Shown here: piece by piece, positions 25,793 through 35,200 of the stretch | Numbering within the stretch: position 1 is the first letter of the stretch | Layout of the letters: the number at the start of each line of letters is the position of its first letter | Assembly: GCA_022825665.1 (NCBI GenBank) | Contig: JAJDWI010000050.1 | Coordinates: 1-63,100 of the forward strand | Direction of reading: 5' to 3' | From: Candidatus Poribacteria bacterium | Lineage (GTDB): Bacteria > Poribacteria > WGA-4E > WGA-3G | DNA: 63,100 nucleotides | The notes under the pieces: model-generated | Database searches by the model: none | What the model was told of the DNA's origin: nothing | The model's input: only the letters and a program-made list of their open reading frames with translations | Translations under genes and position numbers: made by a program

Positions 25793-27589
25793 ATGGCAAG
25801 CAAAAGAGACACTTCAACAGAGTTATTGAAAAGTTCTGATATTGAGGAAACTGCATCAGATGCGGCAAATTATCCTCAACGGATTCGTGAGTTGAACTGG
25901 CAGATAGAGATGCTTGAGAACGAAGTCAGCGATTTGCGCAGACAACTCAGCACTGCCCCTAACGATGATGTTGATGCACGTCTATACGAAATGACGCGAG
26001 AGCTTATGCAGTCGCACCGTCAAAACCGAAAACTTAGAAATACCCTTCAAGAAGCGAAGGAAAAACTTGAACTACTAAAAGAAAAGGTTAAGCAGCTCAG
26101 TGCCCCTCCCAATAACTACGGCATTTTCCTCGGCGTAAATGATGACAACACAATTGATGTTGACATCGGTGGGAAAAAATGGCGTGTCAATCACGATCCC
26201 GCCTTAAATCCTAATCAAATACAAGTTGGACAAGAAGTCATTGTAAATAGTGGCTTAAATGTCGTTGCGATCAAACCACCAGAAAAACACGGGGATGTTG
26301 TTAAGATTAAAGAAGTGTTGGAATCTGATCGTGCAGTTGTGAGTCTACGGACAGATGAGGAACAAGTTGTACGTATCTCAGAGGCATTAAGAGATGAAGA
26401 GTTGAAGATAGGAGATCCTGTTTTACTTAATCATACCAGTGGCATGCTCCTTGAAAAACTTCCAAAACGTGAACTTGATGACTTACTGCTTGAAGAAGTT
26501 CCAGATATAAGTTATGCTGACATTGGCGGATTGGACTCACAGATTGAGGCAATTCGAGATGCTATTGAGATGCCATATCTCTATCCAGATGAATATCGCG
26601 AATTTGATCTTACACCACCAAAAGGAGTATTGCTATATGGACCTCCAGGTTGTGGTAAGACATTAATTGCACGTGCAGTGGCAAATTGCCTTGCAGAACG
26701 GATTCGGCAACAAAACGATAGAGATGATGTTAAAGGTTATTTCATAAATATTAAGGGACCTGAACTTCTTAACAAATATGTCGGTGAGACTGAGCGAAAA
26801 ATACGAGAAGTTTTTCAAAAAGCACGTGATAAATCCAAAGAAGGATTCCCAGTAGTCATTTTCTTTGATGAAATGGATTCACTGTTTAGGTCGCGTGGCA
26901 TGGGAATATCATCAGATATGGAGTCTACCCTTGTGCCACAGTTCCTCTCAATGCTTGATGGTGTTGAAGACTTAAGAGATGTCATCGTTATTGGTGCAAG
27001 CAATAGACAAGATCTTCTTGATCCTGCTGTTTTGAGACCAGGACGACTTGATGTGAAAATTAAAATAGATCGTCCGAGTATGGATGGAGCCAAGGATATA
27101 TTTTCTATCTATTTAACCCCGGATCTCCCATTCGCCAAAACAGAAGTAGAGAAATTTGATAGTAATACAGATGACATAACTGAACACCTTATCTCCGAAG
27201 CGGTTCAAGCAATGTATGCTACAACTGAAGAGAATCGCTTCATAGAAGTGACTTACACGCGTGGTGAACGTGAGACTCTTTTCTTTAAAGATTTCGTAAG
27301 TGGTGCAATGATTAGGAATATTGTTTCACGAGCAAAAAAGATGGCGATTAAGCGTCTTATTAGTTCAGAAGGAAAAGAAAAAGGAATATCGTTGGATGAC
27401 CTTAAAACCGCTATCCGAGAAGAATATCGTGAAAACGAAGACCTTCCAAATACAACAAATCCAGATGACTGGGCAAAAATCTCTGGCAGAAAAGGTGAGA
27501 AAATCGTTAATATCCGAGCCTTGATAAATGAACCTGAGACACGAAGGAATCCTGAAATGCGGATCAGCAAGGGTGGGACATATCTCTAA
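25793..27589 (+). CDS. mpa: Proteasome-associated AAA+ ATPase (Mpa/ARC)
   Basis: The protein has 598 residues from the ATG at 25793; a GTG at 25778 is also possible. The family layout is complete: an N-terminal coiled coil (about 28-102) that captures Pup, a double OB domain (about 106-225), and an AAA+ domain with GPPGCGKT (283-290) and Walker B VIFFDEMDSLF. The second region of homology is PAVLRPGRLDVKI. The C-terminus ends GGTYL. Actinobacterial Mpa ends in a similar Tyr-Leu tail that docks into the proteasome alpha ring, so the docking signal is kept with T in place of Q. It unfolds pupylated proteins and feeds them into PrcBA. It is first gene of the operon, 36 nt before dop. Confidence 0.95.
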   Translation: MASKRDTSTELLKSSDIEETASDAANYPQRIRELNWQIEMLENEVSDLRRQLSTAPNDDVDARLYEMTRELMQSHRQNRKLRNTLQEAKEKLELLKEKVKQLSAPPNNYGIFLGVNDDNTIDVDIGGKKWRVNHDPALNPNQIQVGQEVIVNSGLNVVAIKPPEKHGDVVKIKEVLESDRAVVSLRTDEEQVVRISEALRDEELKIGDPVLLNHTSGMLLEKLPKRELDDLLLEEVPDISYADIGGLDSQIEAIRDAIEMPYLYPDEYREFDLTPPKGVLLYGPPGCGKTLIARAVANCLAERIRQQNDRDDVKGYFINIKGPELLNKYVGETERKIREVFQKARDKSKEGFPVVIFFDEMDSLFRSRGMGISSDMESTLVPQFLSMLDGVEDLRDVIVIGASNRQDLLDPAVLRPGRLDVKIKIDRPSMDGAKDIFSIYLTPDLPFAKTEVEKFDSNTDDITEHLISEAVQAMYATTEENRFIEVTYTRGERETLFFKDFVSGAMIRNIVSRAKKMAIKRLISSEGKEKGISLDDLKTAIREEYRENEDLPNTTNPDDWAKISGRKGEKIVNIRALINEPETRRNPEMRISKGGTYL

Positions 27590-27625
27590 GAATGTAATTC
27601 CACTTGATTTATTTCAAAATAAATA

Positions 27626-29110
27626 ATGGCAGTACCAACAATAATCGGCACTGAAACTGAGTTTGGAATCTCAGTCAAAAATGCGCGAGAACAAGATCTC
27701 GTAGCTGCATCAACATTGGTTGTAAACGCTTATAATAATCGTAATTTACCAACGATTTTGTGGGACTATGCACAAGAAAGTCCATTGATGGATGCGCGTG
27801 GTTTTACAGTTGATGGTGAAAATCCACCTTCAGATGATGCAAATAACAGTGTCATCAACGATATTCTAATAAATGGTGGAAGATACTATGTCGATCACGC
27901 ACATCCCGAATATTGTACACCTGAATGTACAAATGCGCGAGACTTGGTAAAATATGAAAAAGCTGGTGAACTTATCTTGGAACTAAGCCGTCTCGCTGCT
28001 GAACAACTGCTATTGGATAATCAGGAAATAATTATATACAAAAACAATACTGATTATAAGGGACATAGTTACGGATCACATGAAAATTATTTAACGTCTC
28101 GGAAAATTTCTTTTACTGATATTGTTGATGGATTAACACCGTTTCTCGTTACACGGCAAATCTATACGGGAAGTGGAAAGGTAGGTGCAGAAAACGGAGC
28201 TGAGGATACTGACTTTCAGATATCGCAACGAGCAGATTTTTTTGAAAAAGAGGTAGGTCTTAGCACGATGGTTGAACGTCCAATAATCAACACTCGTGAT
28301 GAACCACACGCTGATTCAAAATTATATCGTCGTTTACATGTTATCGTTGGCGATTCTAATATGTCGGAATTCACTATCTACTTGAAAGTCGGAATCACAT
28401 CCATCATCCTTCAATTAATTGAGAAAGGTGTTGTTGGTAGTCAATTTGCTTTACAAGATCCGGTTGCAGTGATAAAATCAGTATCACGAGATTTAGATTG
28501 TAGAAACAAGTTTTCCCTGAAAGATGATCGTAATTGGACAGCTATTGAGATACAACAAGCATATCTGGAACTTGCACATAAACACCTATCACCTGAAGAG
28601 AGGACACCTGTAGTAGAAGATCTATTGGACAAATGGGAGTATGTCTTAATCAACCTGAAATCTGATCCTATGAGTATGGGGCAGCATATAGATTGGGTTA
28701 TTAAGAAAAGGCTTATTGATGCATATATTGATAGACACGCCTTTAAATGGACAGACGCGCGTGTTCGGATGCTTGATCTTCAGTATCATGATCTACGTCC
28801 TGAAAAAGGACTTTATGCTCGATTGCTCAAGAACGGACATGTAGAACGTTTGTTGTCTCAAGAGGAGGTGGTGCATGCAATTCAGCATCCTCCTTTAGAT
28901 ACACGGGCATATTTTAGAGGTACATGTTTACGAAAATTTCCGAACAGTATCCATAGTGTAAGTTGGAATTCAATAGTTTTCAATGGACCTACAGGTTTTG
29001 ATAAAATCATGATGGAACGCCCACATTTTGGCACACAAGAAATAATCGGTGAATTACTGAATTCATGTACCGTTGATGAACTCGTCAACCAAATTCGTAC
29101 TGATAGTTAA
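27626..29110 (+). CDS. dop: Pup deamidase/depupylase Dop
   Basis: The protein has 494 residues of the carboxylate-amine ligase (glutamine-synthetase-like) fold shared with PafA. It is assigned as Dop rather than PafA because it starts IIGTETEFGI, carries the Dop-specific loop near 45-80 with ESPLMDARGF, and lies directly before pup. The catalytic Asp is D90 in GGRYYVDHAHPEYCTPE, matching D95 of M. tuberculosis Dop. The metal-binding Glu pair is E10/E12. Dop converts the C-terminal Gln of Pup to Glu and also removes Pup from tagged proteins. Since the Pup here ends in Gln, this activity is needed. The paralogue PafA is at 30941. Confidence 0.95.
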   Translation: MAVPTIIGTETEFGISVKNAREQDLVAASTLVVNAYNNRNLPTILWDYAQESPLMDARGFTVDGENPPSDDANNSVINDILINGGRYYVDHAHPEYCTPECTNARDLVKYEKAGELILELSRLAAEQLLLDNQEIIIYKNNTDYKGHSYGSHENYLTSRKISFTDIVDGLTPFLVTRQIYTGSGKVGAENGAEDTDFQISQRADFFEKEVGLSTMVERPIINTRDEPHADSKLYRRLHVIVGDSNMSEFTIYLKVGITSIILQLIEKGVVGSQFALQDPVAVIKSVSRDLDCRNKFSLKDDRNWTAIEIQQAYLELAHKHLSPEERTPVVEDLLDKWEYVLINLKSDPMSMGQHIDWVIKKRLIDAYIDRHAFKWTDARVRMLDLQYHDLRPEKGLYARLLKNGHVERLLSQEEVVHAIQHPPLDTRAYFRGTCLRKFPNSIHSVSWNSIVFNGPTGFDKIMMERPHFGTQEIIGELLNSCTVDELVNQIRTDS

Positions 29111-29204
29111 TTGTCTTGTTGATAAAGGGTTTACCCGATGGAATTATGTTAGACTATATAAGTTTGCGGATTAGACGTAAACTACATATTTAAAGGAGTA
29201 CAAC

Positions 29205-29402
29205 ATGCCACGCGAAAAACAGCAAGAATACAGAGATCACCCCATCAATGAAAATGAGGAGATCCAACCCAATTCCGAGATAAATGACAACGTTGATGAT
29301 TTGACGGAGGATTTAGACGCACTTCTCGATGAAATCGATGAGATTTTAGAAGAAGATTCCGAGGAATTCGTTGAAAACTTTATCCAACGTGGAGGTCAAT
29401 AG
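29205..29402 (+). CDS. pup: Prokaryotic ubiquitin-like protein Pup
   Basis: The protein has 65 residues, the normal Pup size. It is highly acidic, disordered in the first third, helical in the middle (DDLTEDLDALLDEIDEILEE), and ends EEFVENFIQRGGQ. The GGQ terminus must be deamidated by Dop before PafA can attach it to lysines. The only Lys is K5; the position just before GGQ, Lys in M. tuberculosis Pup, is Arg here. AAAGGAG lies 7 nt upstream of the ATG. A possible weak promoter exists in the 94-nt gap after dop. It lies 2 nt before the prcB start. A homology search may miss it because of its length, but position and C-terminus make it certain. Confidence 0.96.
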   Translation: MPREKQQEYRDHPINENEEIQPNSEINDNVDDLTEDLDALLDEIDEILEEDSEEFVENFIQRGGQ

Positions 29403-29404
29403 GA

Positions 29405-30196
29405 TTGCTCAAACCTCATGACTATGGAACAACCGATTTTCTACAAATTCTGAAAAATCGTGCACCTGAAAGTGTTGCTGACTGGAACCGATTCAACCGG
29501 ATGCAGGAGAACTTTCCACACAACTTTTTGGAAGGGACTACTGTCCTAGCACTCGTCTATGATACGGGTGTAATTATTGCAGGTGACCGTCAAGCAACCG
29601 AAGGATACCAAGTTGGTGAAAGACGGATTCAGAAAGTGTTTAAAATTGATAGACATTCTGCAATAGCAATCGCAGGTGTTGCCGGACCTTGTTTTGAAAC
29701 TGCCAAGTTATTCCAAGTTCAAGTGGAGTTCTACGAAAAAATGGAAGGAACTTCCTTAAGTTTGGATGGACAAGCAAATTATCTTTCAAACCTTGTCAGA
29801 ACAAACTTAAGCTTAGCTATGCAAGGTTTAGTTGTCCTTCCTCTATTTGCAGGTTATGACTTAAAACAGAGGAAAGGACGGATATTTAAATATGATGTGC
29901 TTGGTGGACGTTACGAGGAAGATTCCTATTATGCCATCGGTTCTGGTGGAAAAGATGCGAGGACTACCCTCAAAAAGTTATTTCAACCAGATATGTCACA
30001 AGAATCCGCATTAAAGGCAATAATAGAGTCATTATGGGATGCTGCAGATGAGGATATTGCTACTGGTGGTCCCGATTTGATTAGGAGAATCTTTCCTACT
30101 TTGACAGTTATCACAGAAGAAGGTGTGTCTGATGTTTCAGAGGAAACTGTTGAAAGTATGTTCCATGAATTAGTTTCGCGTTTAGAGCAAAAGTAA
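29405..30196 (+). CDS. prcB: 20S proteasome beta subunit
   Basis: The protein has 263 residues. A 44-residue propeptide precedes the G44|T45 autoprocessing site (FLEG-TTVLALVYD). The mature active-site residues are all present: T1 (T45), D17 (D61 in AGDRQ) and K33 (K77 in RIQKVF). The later SGG segment (YAIGSGGKDARTTL) is as in active beta subunits. It is therefore a working threonine protease subunit of the proteasome core. The start is TTG at 29405, 9 nt behind GGAGG, almost touching the pup stop. Translational coupling with pup is likely. Confidence 0.95.
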   Translation: MLKPHDYGTTDFLQILKNRAPESVADWNRFNRMQENFPHNFLEGTTVLALVYDTGVIIAGDRQATEGYQVGERRIQKVFKIDRHSAIAIAGVAGPCFETAKLFQVQVEFYEKMEGTSLSLDGQANYLSNLVRTNLSLAMQGLVVLPLFAGYDLKQRKGRIFKYDVLGGRYEEDSYYAIGSGGKDARTTLKKLFQPDMSQESALKAIIESLWDAADEDIATGGPDLIRRIFPTLTVITEEGVSDVSEETVESMFHELVSRLEQK

Positions 30197-30240
30197 GTCT
30201 ATAGTCATTTAGGCATTTAGTTTTAATAATTGAGGGAACA

Positions 30241-30951
30241 ATGTCAACGCCATATTACGTTTCGCCCGATCAAATTTGGGAAGATAAAAAGGTCTTTGTT
30301 GATCGTGGCATTGAACAAGCAAAGGAAGTGGTTGTTTTAGAGTATAACAACGGCCTTCTGATGGTAGCCGAGAACCCCAGAAGAACAATATTCAAGATTT
30401 CTGAAATATACGATAGAATTGCGCTTGCTTCTACTGGACGAGTTTCAGAATATGAGGCACTTCGAGTTGCAGGTATTCGTGAAGCAGAGGTTAAAGGGTA
30501 TACCTATTACCGTGAAGATGTTACTGGGAAATGGTTGACAAACTTATACTCACAACACATGAGCACAATTGCACAAGGATGGGATGTAAAACCACTTGAG
30601 ATTGAACTTCTTGTTTGTGAAGTGGATAGTAGTCCCGGCGTAAGAAGCCAGATTTATAAGATTACGTTTGATGGCACCTATGAGGAAAGTGAAAAATTTG
30701 CTGTAATTGGTGGTAGGGCAGATGCTATCACCCAGAAATTAAACGATGAATACATAGAAGGTTTGGAATTAGCAGATGCTTTGCAGCTTGCATCGCGTGC
30801 ATTTGAATCTATAGAGGTAGAAGAATCGGAACCGTATCAGATAACTCCAGAGACAATAGAGGTTAGTTGTCTTGATGTGACTTCTGGACGACGTAAATTT
30901 CGTCGGTTTTCAGTTGAAGAGATAGCAGAGATATTTAATCATGCATCGTAG
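30241..30951 (+). CDS. prcA: 20S proteasome alpha subunit
   Basis: The protein has 236 residues with no propeptide. The N-terminus YYVSPDQIWEDKKVFVDRGIEQA is the alpha-type gate and H0 helix seen in actinobacterial PrcA, and the catalytic Thr is absent as expected. It forms the outer rings of the core, closes the entry gate and receives the C-terminal tail of the ATPase. TTGAGGGAACA precedes the ATG. It overlaps pafA by 11 nt. Confidence 0.94.
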   Translation: MSTPYYVSPDQIWEDKKVFVDRGIEQAKEVVVLEYNNGLLMVAENPRRTIFKISEIYDRIALASTGRVSEYEALRVAGIREAEVKGYTYYREDVTGKWLTNLYSQHMSTIAQGWDVKPLEIELLVCEVDSSPGVRSQIYKITFDGTYEESEKFAVIGGRADAITQKLNDEYIEGLELADALQLASRAFESIEVEESEPYQITPETIEVSCLDVTSGRRKFRRFSVEEIAEIFNHAS

Positions 30952-32302
30952 AATATACGGGTTGGAAACCGAATACGGGATTATCTGTACCCCAGACAAA
31001 AACAAAGGCAAGAAACTGACTGTTCAGAATGTTGTAATGTATCTGTTTCGTGAAATTATATCTGGTCGGATGTATCCAGATGTATTTCTTGAAAACGGGG
31101 CAAGGTTTTATCAAGACATTGGCTGCCACCCTGAATACGCAACTCCAGAATGTGATGATGTCATTGAACTGGTAGCACACGATAAAGCTGGAGAGCGAAT
31201 TGTCACTCGGCTTGCAACAACGGCTGAACGGAGAATGCGCGCTGACGGTTTTCGTGGAAAAATCTCAATCTTTAAAAATAACTTAGATACTGTAGGGAAT
31301 ACCTACGGTTGTCATGAAAACTATCTTATGGAGCGCGAAAAAGTTAGTTTTCGGCAGTTAGCATCACAACTCATCCCTTTTTTTGTTACCAGACAAATTT
31401 ATACCGGCGCGGGAAAAATTAAACGAAGCGACCAAGGTTTCTATGAGATTTCCCAACGCGCACAACACATCCGAGAAGAAATATCCATCGCTACAACTAC
31501 CGCACGCGGGATTATCAATACTCGCGATGAACCCCATGCTGACAGAGAAAAATATAGACGGCTACACGTCATCGTTGGTGATTCCAACATGTCCGAATTT
31601 TCAACATTCTTGAAAGTTGGAACTACTGGTATCATTCTTCGTATGATTGAGGACCATTTTATTACGGAACGGTTTGCTCTCCGCAACTCTGTCCAAGCTA
31701 TACACGAAATTTCTGAGGATGTTTCATGTAAGCGACTTATTGAACTTGAAAACGGGAAACGACTATCTGCAATAGAACTTCAATGGCAATACTTTGAATG
31801 TGCAAAACGTTATCTTGAAACTGTAGATTCAGACTCCACGACTGACGAGGTTATGGCACGTTGGGAATACGTTATGACATGTCTTGAAGAAGATCCGATG
31901 CAGTTAGAACGTGAACTTGACTGGGTCATCAAACGAAAATGGATAGAAACTTATGTTAAACGCCGTTCCCTCGACTGGAATTCTGCAGAAGTAAGACGTT
32001 TGGATTTGGAATACCACAATATCCGCCAAGACAGCAGTGTATATTATAAAGCAGAAAAACGCGGATTAACAGAAAGAATCTTGGACGACACACAGATTCG
32101 TCGTGCGATGCATTCCCCACCTGAAAGGACAAGGGCAAAGTTTCGTGGTAGATTTATCAAACTTGTAAATAATGGAAAAGTCCTTTGTGGTGTAAATTGG
32201 AGTTATATACAATTGTATGAACCATATCAGAAACTCTATCTATCAACAGACCCACTTGAACCTGAATTTGAAGAAGCAAGTCGTATGATTTATTCGATAT
32301 AA
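30941..32302 (+). CDS. pafA: Pup-protein ligase PafA
   Basis: The protein has 453 residues, carboxylate-amine ligase fold. It starts RRIYGLETEYGI. The catalytic Asp is D59 in NGARFYQDIGCHPEYATPE, matching D64 of actinobacterial PafA. The Dop-type loop is absent, which separates it from the paralogue at 27626. It uses ATP to activate the C-terminal Glu of deamidated Pup and joins it to substrate lysines. The start codon lies inside prcA (11-nt overlap), so the two are coupled. It ends the Pup-proteasome operon; ppdK follows 106 nt later with its own ribosome-binding site. Confidence 0.96.
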   Translation: MHRRIYGLETEYGIICTPDKNKGKKLTVQNVVMYLFREIISGRMYPDVFLENGARFYQDIGCHPEYATPECDDVIELVAHDKAGERIVTRLATTAERRMRADGFRGKISIFKNNLDTVGNTYGCHENYLMEREKVSFRQLASQLIPFFVTRQIYTGAGKIKRSDQGFYEISQRAQHIREEISIATTTARGIINTRDEPHADREKYRRLHVIVGDSNMSEFSTFLKVGTTGIILRMIEDHFITERFALRNSVQAIHEISEDVSCKRLIELENGKRLSAIELQWQYFECAKRYLETVDSDSTTDEVMARWEYVMTCLEEDPMQLERELDWVIKRKWIETYVKRRSLDWNSAEVRRLDLEYHNIRQDSSVYYKAEKRGLTERILDDTQIRRAMHSPPERTRAKFRGRFIKLVNNGKVLCGVNWSYIQLYEPYQKLYLSTDPLEPEFEEASRMIYSI

Positions 32303-32408
32303 ATGGCAAACAGCAGCCAGCGGAAAGACTATGGTAGATAGTTTATGATTATGGCTATATTAAATAAAGTGACTACTGAAAGACGACTATAATAATTGGA
32401 GGAAATTA

Positions 32409-35042
32409 ATGACACAACCGAAATATGTTTACTTCTTTGGAGCTGGTGAAGGGGAAGGTGATGCTACCATGAAACTCTTACTCGGTGGTAAGGGAGCAAA
32501 CCTTTCTGAGATGACAAATCTCGGCATTCCAGTACCCCCAGGCTTCACAATCTCCACTGAAGTATGCAAATTTTATTATGATAATGAAAAGAAATATCCT
32601 CACGGACTTGACCAACAGATTACTGAAAATCTACAGAAATTAGAAGATTCCCTGGATGAAAAATTCGGAGATACAGAAAACCCTCTACTTGTTTCTGTGC
32701 GTTCTGGTGCTGCTGTTTCAATGCCGGGGATGATGGATACAATTCTGAACCTCGGTCTAAATGATGATGCTGTTAAAGGGTTAATTACAAAATCTGGTAA
32801 CGAACGTTTTTCTTATGATGCATACCGTCGGTTTGTTCAGATGTTCGGAAATGTAGTATTACGTGTTGACCATGACGAATTTGAACATCTGCTTGAAGAA
32901 AAGAAAAAGAATAAAGGTGTTACCTTAGATACAGAATTGGAAGCATCAGACCTATTGGAACTCGTTAAGGAATTCAAGCATGTTATCAAGCAGAAAACGG
33001 GAAGCGACTTTCCTGATGAACCACGTCGTCAACTGGATATGGCACGTGATGCTGTATTTGAATCTTCTGGCAATCCACGCGCAATCACCTACCGTCGTAT
33101 AAACGATATTTCGGAAGAACTTGGACGCACTGCTGTCAATGTGCAAGCAATGGTGTTCGGCAATATGGGCGGAAGTTCTGGCACAGGTGTTGCTTTTTCC
33201 CGTAATCCCTCAACAGGTGCAAACCAATTCTATGGTGAATTTTTGATGAATGCACAAGGAGAAGATGTTGTTGCTGGTATCCGAACGCCGTTGCCTATAT
33301 CTGAATTGAGAAATATCAATCCAGATGCGTATGATGAATTAGTTGCTATCGGATTGAAATTAGAGACGCACTATAAGGACATGCAGGATGTGGAGTTTAC
33401 AATTCAGGATGGAACTCTCTACATGCTACAAACACGTAACGGAAAACGTACGGGACAAGCAGCAGTTCGTATCGCTGTTGAAATGGTTGAAGAAGGTTTG
33501 ATTGACAAAGAAACTGCTTTGACACGCGTCCCCGCCAACGATCTTGACCAGTTATTGCATCCGAGTGTTGACCCTGGTGCTTCAGTTGAAGTGATTGCAC
33601 AAGGATTACCAGCATCACCTGGCGCAGCAGTCGGGAAAGTTGTGTTCACAGCAATTCGTGCAGAAGAACTTGCCGCTGAAGGTGAGAAAGTTATTCTTGT
33701 CAGATCAGAAACTTCACCAGAAGATATTGGTGGAATGGATGCAGCTGAAGGTATTTTGACCGCTCGTGGTGGAATGACAAGTCACGCTGCTGTTGTTGCA
33801 CGCGGCATGGGAAAATGTTGTGTTGCAGGATGTTCTGATCTTTTTATAAATGAAGAAGCATTAGAATTTATCGTTGGTGGAAAACGATATGGTGAAGGTG
33901 ATTTCATTACTCTCAACGGTTCAACTGGAGATGTTCTCAACGGTCAGGTATCTCTAATACAGCCAGAACTTAGTGGACAATTCGGGATTCTAATGGAATG
34001 GGCTGATGAAGTTCGAACCCTTGATATTAGAACAAATGCAGATACACCAGAAGATGCGAAAAATGCACGGGGATTCGGTGCAGAAGGTATAGGACTCTGT
34101 AGGACTGAACATATGTTCTTTGGAACAGGAATTGATGCGGTCCGAGAGATGATACTTGCGGATGACACATTTGAACGTAAACAAGCGTTAACAAAACTAC
34201 TTTCCCACCAACGTTCAGATTTCATCGGTATTTTTGAGGCTATGGCTGGATACCCAGTCACTATACGCACACTTGATCCACCATTACATGAGTTTTTACC
34301 CAAAAACGAGTCTGAAATCTCTGATCTCGCAGAAAGAATTAATGTTGATGTACAAAAACTCCGTGAACGAGTAGAGGAATTACATGAATTCAATCCAATG
34401 CTTGGACATCGCGGATGTAGACTTGGTATTGTCTATCCGGAAATTACTGAGATGCAGGCACGCGCAATCTTTGAAGCTGCTGTAGATGTCTCAAAACGCG
34501 GTATCAAAGTGCTACCAGAAATTATGATACCACTCGTCGGACATATCAACGAATTCTCATTACAACGTAAGGTTGTCGATGATATTGCAAAAGAGGTCTT
34601 TAATGAAACTGGTACTCGCGTTGAATATCTGATCGGAACAATGATAGAGTTACCCCGCGCAGCACTTACTGCTGACAAAATCGCAGCTGAAGCTGAATTC
34701 TTCTCCTACGGCACAAATGACCTTACCCAAACGACATTCGGTATGAGTCGCGATGATGCAGTAAAATTCCTTGACGATTATGTCAAAAACGGTATTCTCG
34801 AATACGATCCGTTCCAAGTCTTAGACCAAGAAGGTGTTGGCAGCCTATTACAGATCGGTTGCGAAAAAGGTAGAGAAGCACGACCTGATCTGAAAGTTGG
34901 TATCTGCGGTGAACATGGGGGTGAACCACATTCTGTGAAGTTCTGTTACGGATTAGACTTCAATTACGTATCCTGCTCACCATTCCGTGTGCCAATCGCT
35001 CGCTTGGCAGCAGCACAGGCTGTTATTGAAGCAAAGTCTTAG
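32409..35042 (+). CDS. ppdK: Pyruvate, phosphate dikinase
   Basis: The protein has 877 residues, full length for bacterial PPDK. It interconverts pyruvate, ATP and phosphate with phosphoenolpyruvate, AMP and pyrophosphate. The ATP-grasp N-terminal domain starts YVYFFGAGEGEGDATMK and has GGKGANLSEMTNLGIPVPPG. The swivelling phosphohistidine is H459 in GGMTSHAAVVARGMGK. The C-terminal PEP domain has the ending GICGEHGGEP and the Cys of NYVSCSPFRVPIARLAAAQA. GGAGG lies 7 nt before the ATG. A strong hairpin follows the gene (35064-35100). Confidence 0.97.
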   Translation: MTQPKYVYFFGAGEGEGDATMKLLLGGKGANLSEMTNLGIPVPPGFTISTEVCKFYYDNEKKYPHGLDQQITENLQKLEDSLDEKFGDTENPLLVSVRSGAAVSMPGMMDTILNLGLNDDAVKGLITKSGNERFSYDAYRRFVQMFGNVVLRVDHDEFEHLLEEKKKNKGVTLDTELEASDLLELVKEFKHVIKQKTGSDFPDEPRRQLDMARDAVFESSGNPRAITYRRINDISEELGRTAVNVQAMVFGNMGGSSGTGVAFSRNPSTGANQFYGEFLMNAQGEDVVAGIRTPLPISELRNINPDAYDELVAIGLKLETHYKDMQDVEFTIQDGTLYMLQTRNGKRTGQAAVRIAVEMVEEGLIDKETALTRVPANDLDQLLHPSVDPGASVEVIAQGLPASPGAAVGKVVFTAIRAEELAAEGEKVILVRSETSPEDIGGMDAAEGILTARGGMTSHAAVVARGMGKCCVAGCSDLFINEEALEFIVGGKRYGEGDFITLNGSTGDVLNGQVSLIQPELSGQFGILMEWADEVRTLDIRTNADTPEDAKNARGFGAEGIGLCRTEHMFFGTGIDAVREMILADDTFERKQALTKLLSHQRSDFIGIFEAMAGYPVTIRTLDPPLHEFLPKNESEISDLAERINVDVQKLRERVEELHEFNPMLGHRGCRLGIVYPEITEMQARAIFEAAVDVSKRGIKVLPEIMIPLVGHINEFSLQRKVVDDIAKEVFNETGTRVEYLIGTMIELPRAALTADKIAAEAEFFSYGTNDLTQTTFGMSRDDAVKFLDDYVKNGILEYDPFQVLDQEGVGSLLQIGCEKGREARPDLKVGICGEHGGEPHSVKFCYGLDFNYVSCSPFRVPIARLAAAQAVIEAKS

Positions 35043-35063
35043 ATCAAAAGAAAGTCTACAAAC

Positions 35064-35100
35064 TATAGGCGTGTGAACTGATTATGTCCACACGCCTATA
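35064..35100. terminator. Hairpin downstream of ppdK
   Basis: A perfect 12-bp stem (TATAGGCGTGTG with CACACGCCTATA) around a 13-nt loop, 21 nt after the ppdK stop. It has no clean T-run behind it, so it may act as a weak terminator or as an RNA-stabilising 3' end. Confidence 0.55.
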
Positions 35101-35200
35101 CTATTTGCTCAACATTCATAATGTAAAAAGCGGTTGAATTGCTTATGTGTTTTATGGTAAATTGTCAATAGAAAATACACAATTACGTAGGAGGAGAATA

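Noticed and set aside
29119-29160. Separate strong promoter for pup
   Set aside because: TTGATA is present, but no -10 box with proper spacing is convincing. It was kept only as a weak possibility.
33944-34393. 149-codon minus-strand ORF inside ppdK
   Set aside because: It is antisense shadow of a well-conserved enzyme, with Ser/Arg-rich composition typical of such shadows.
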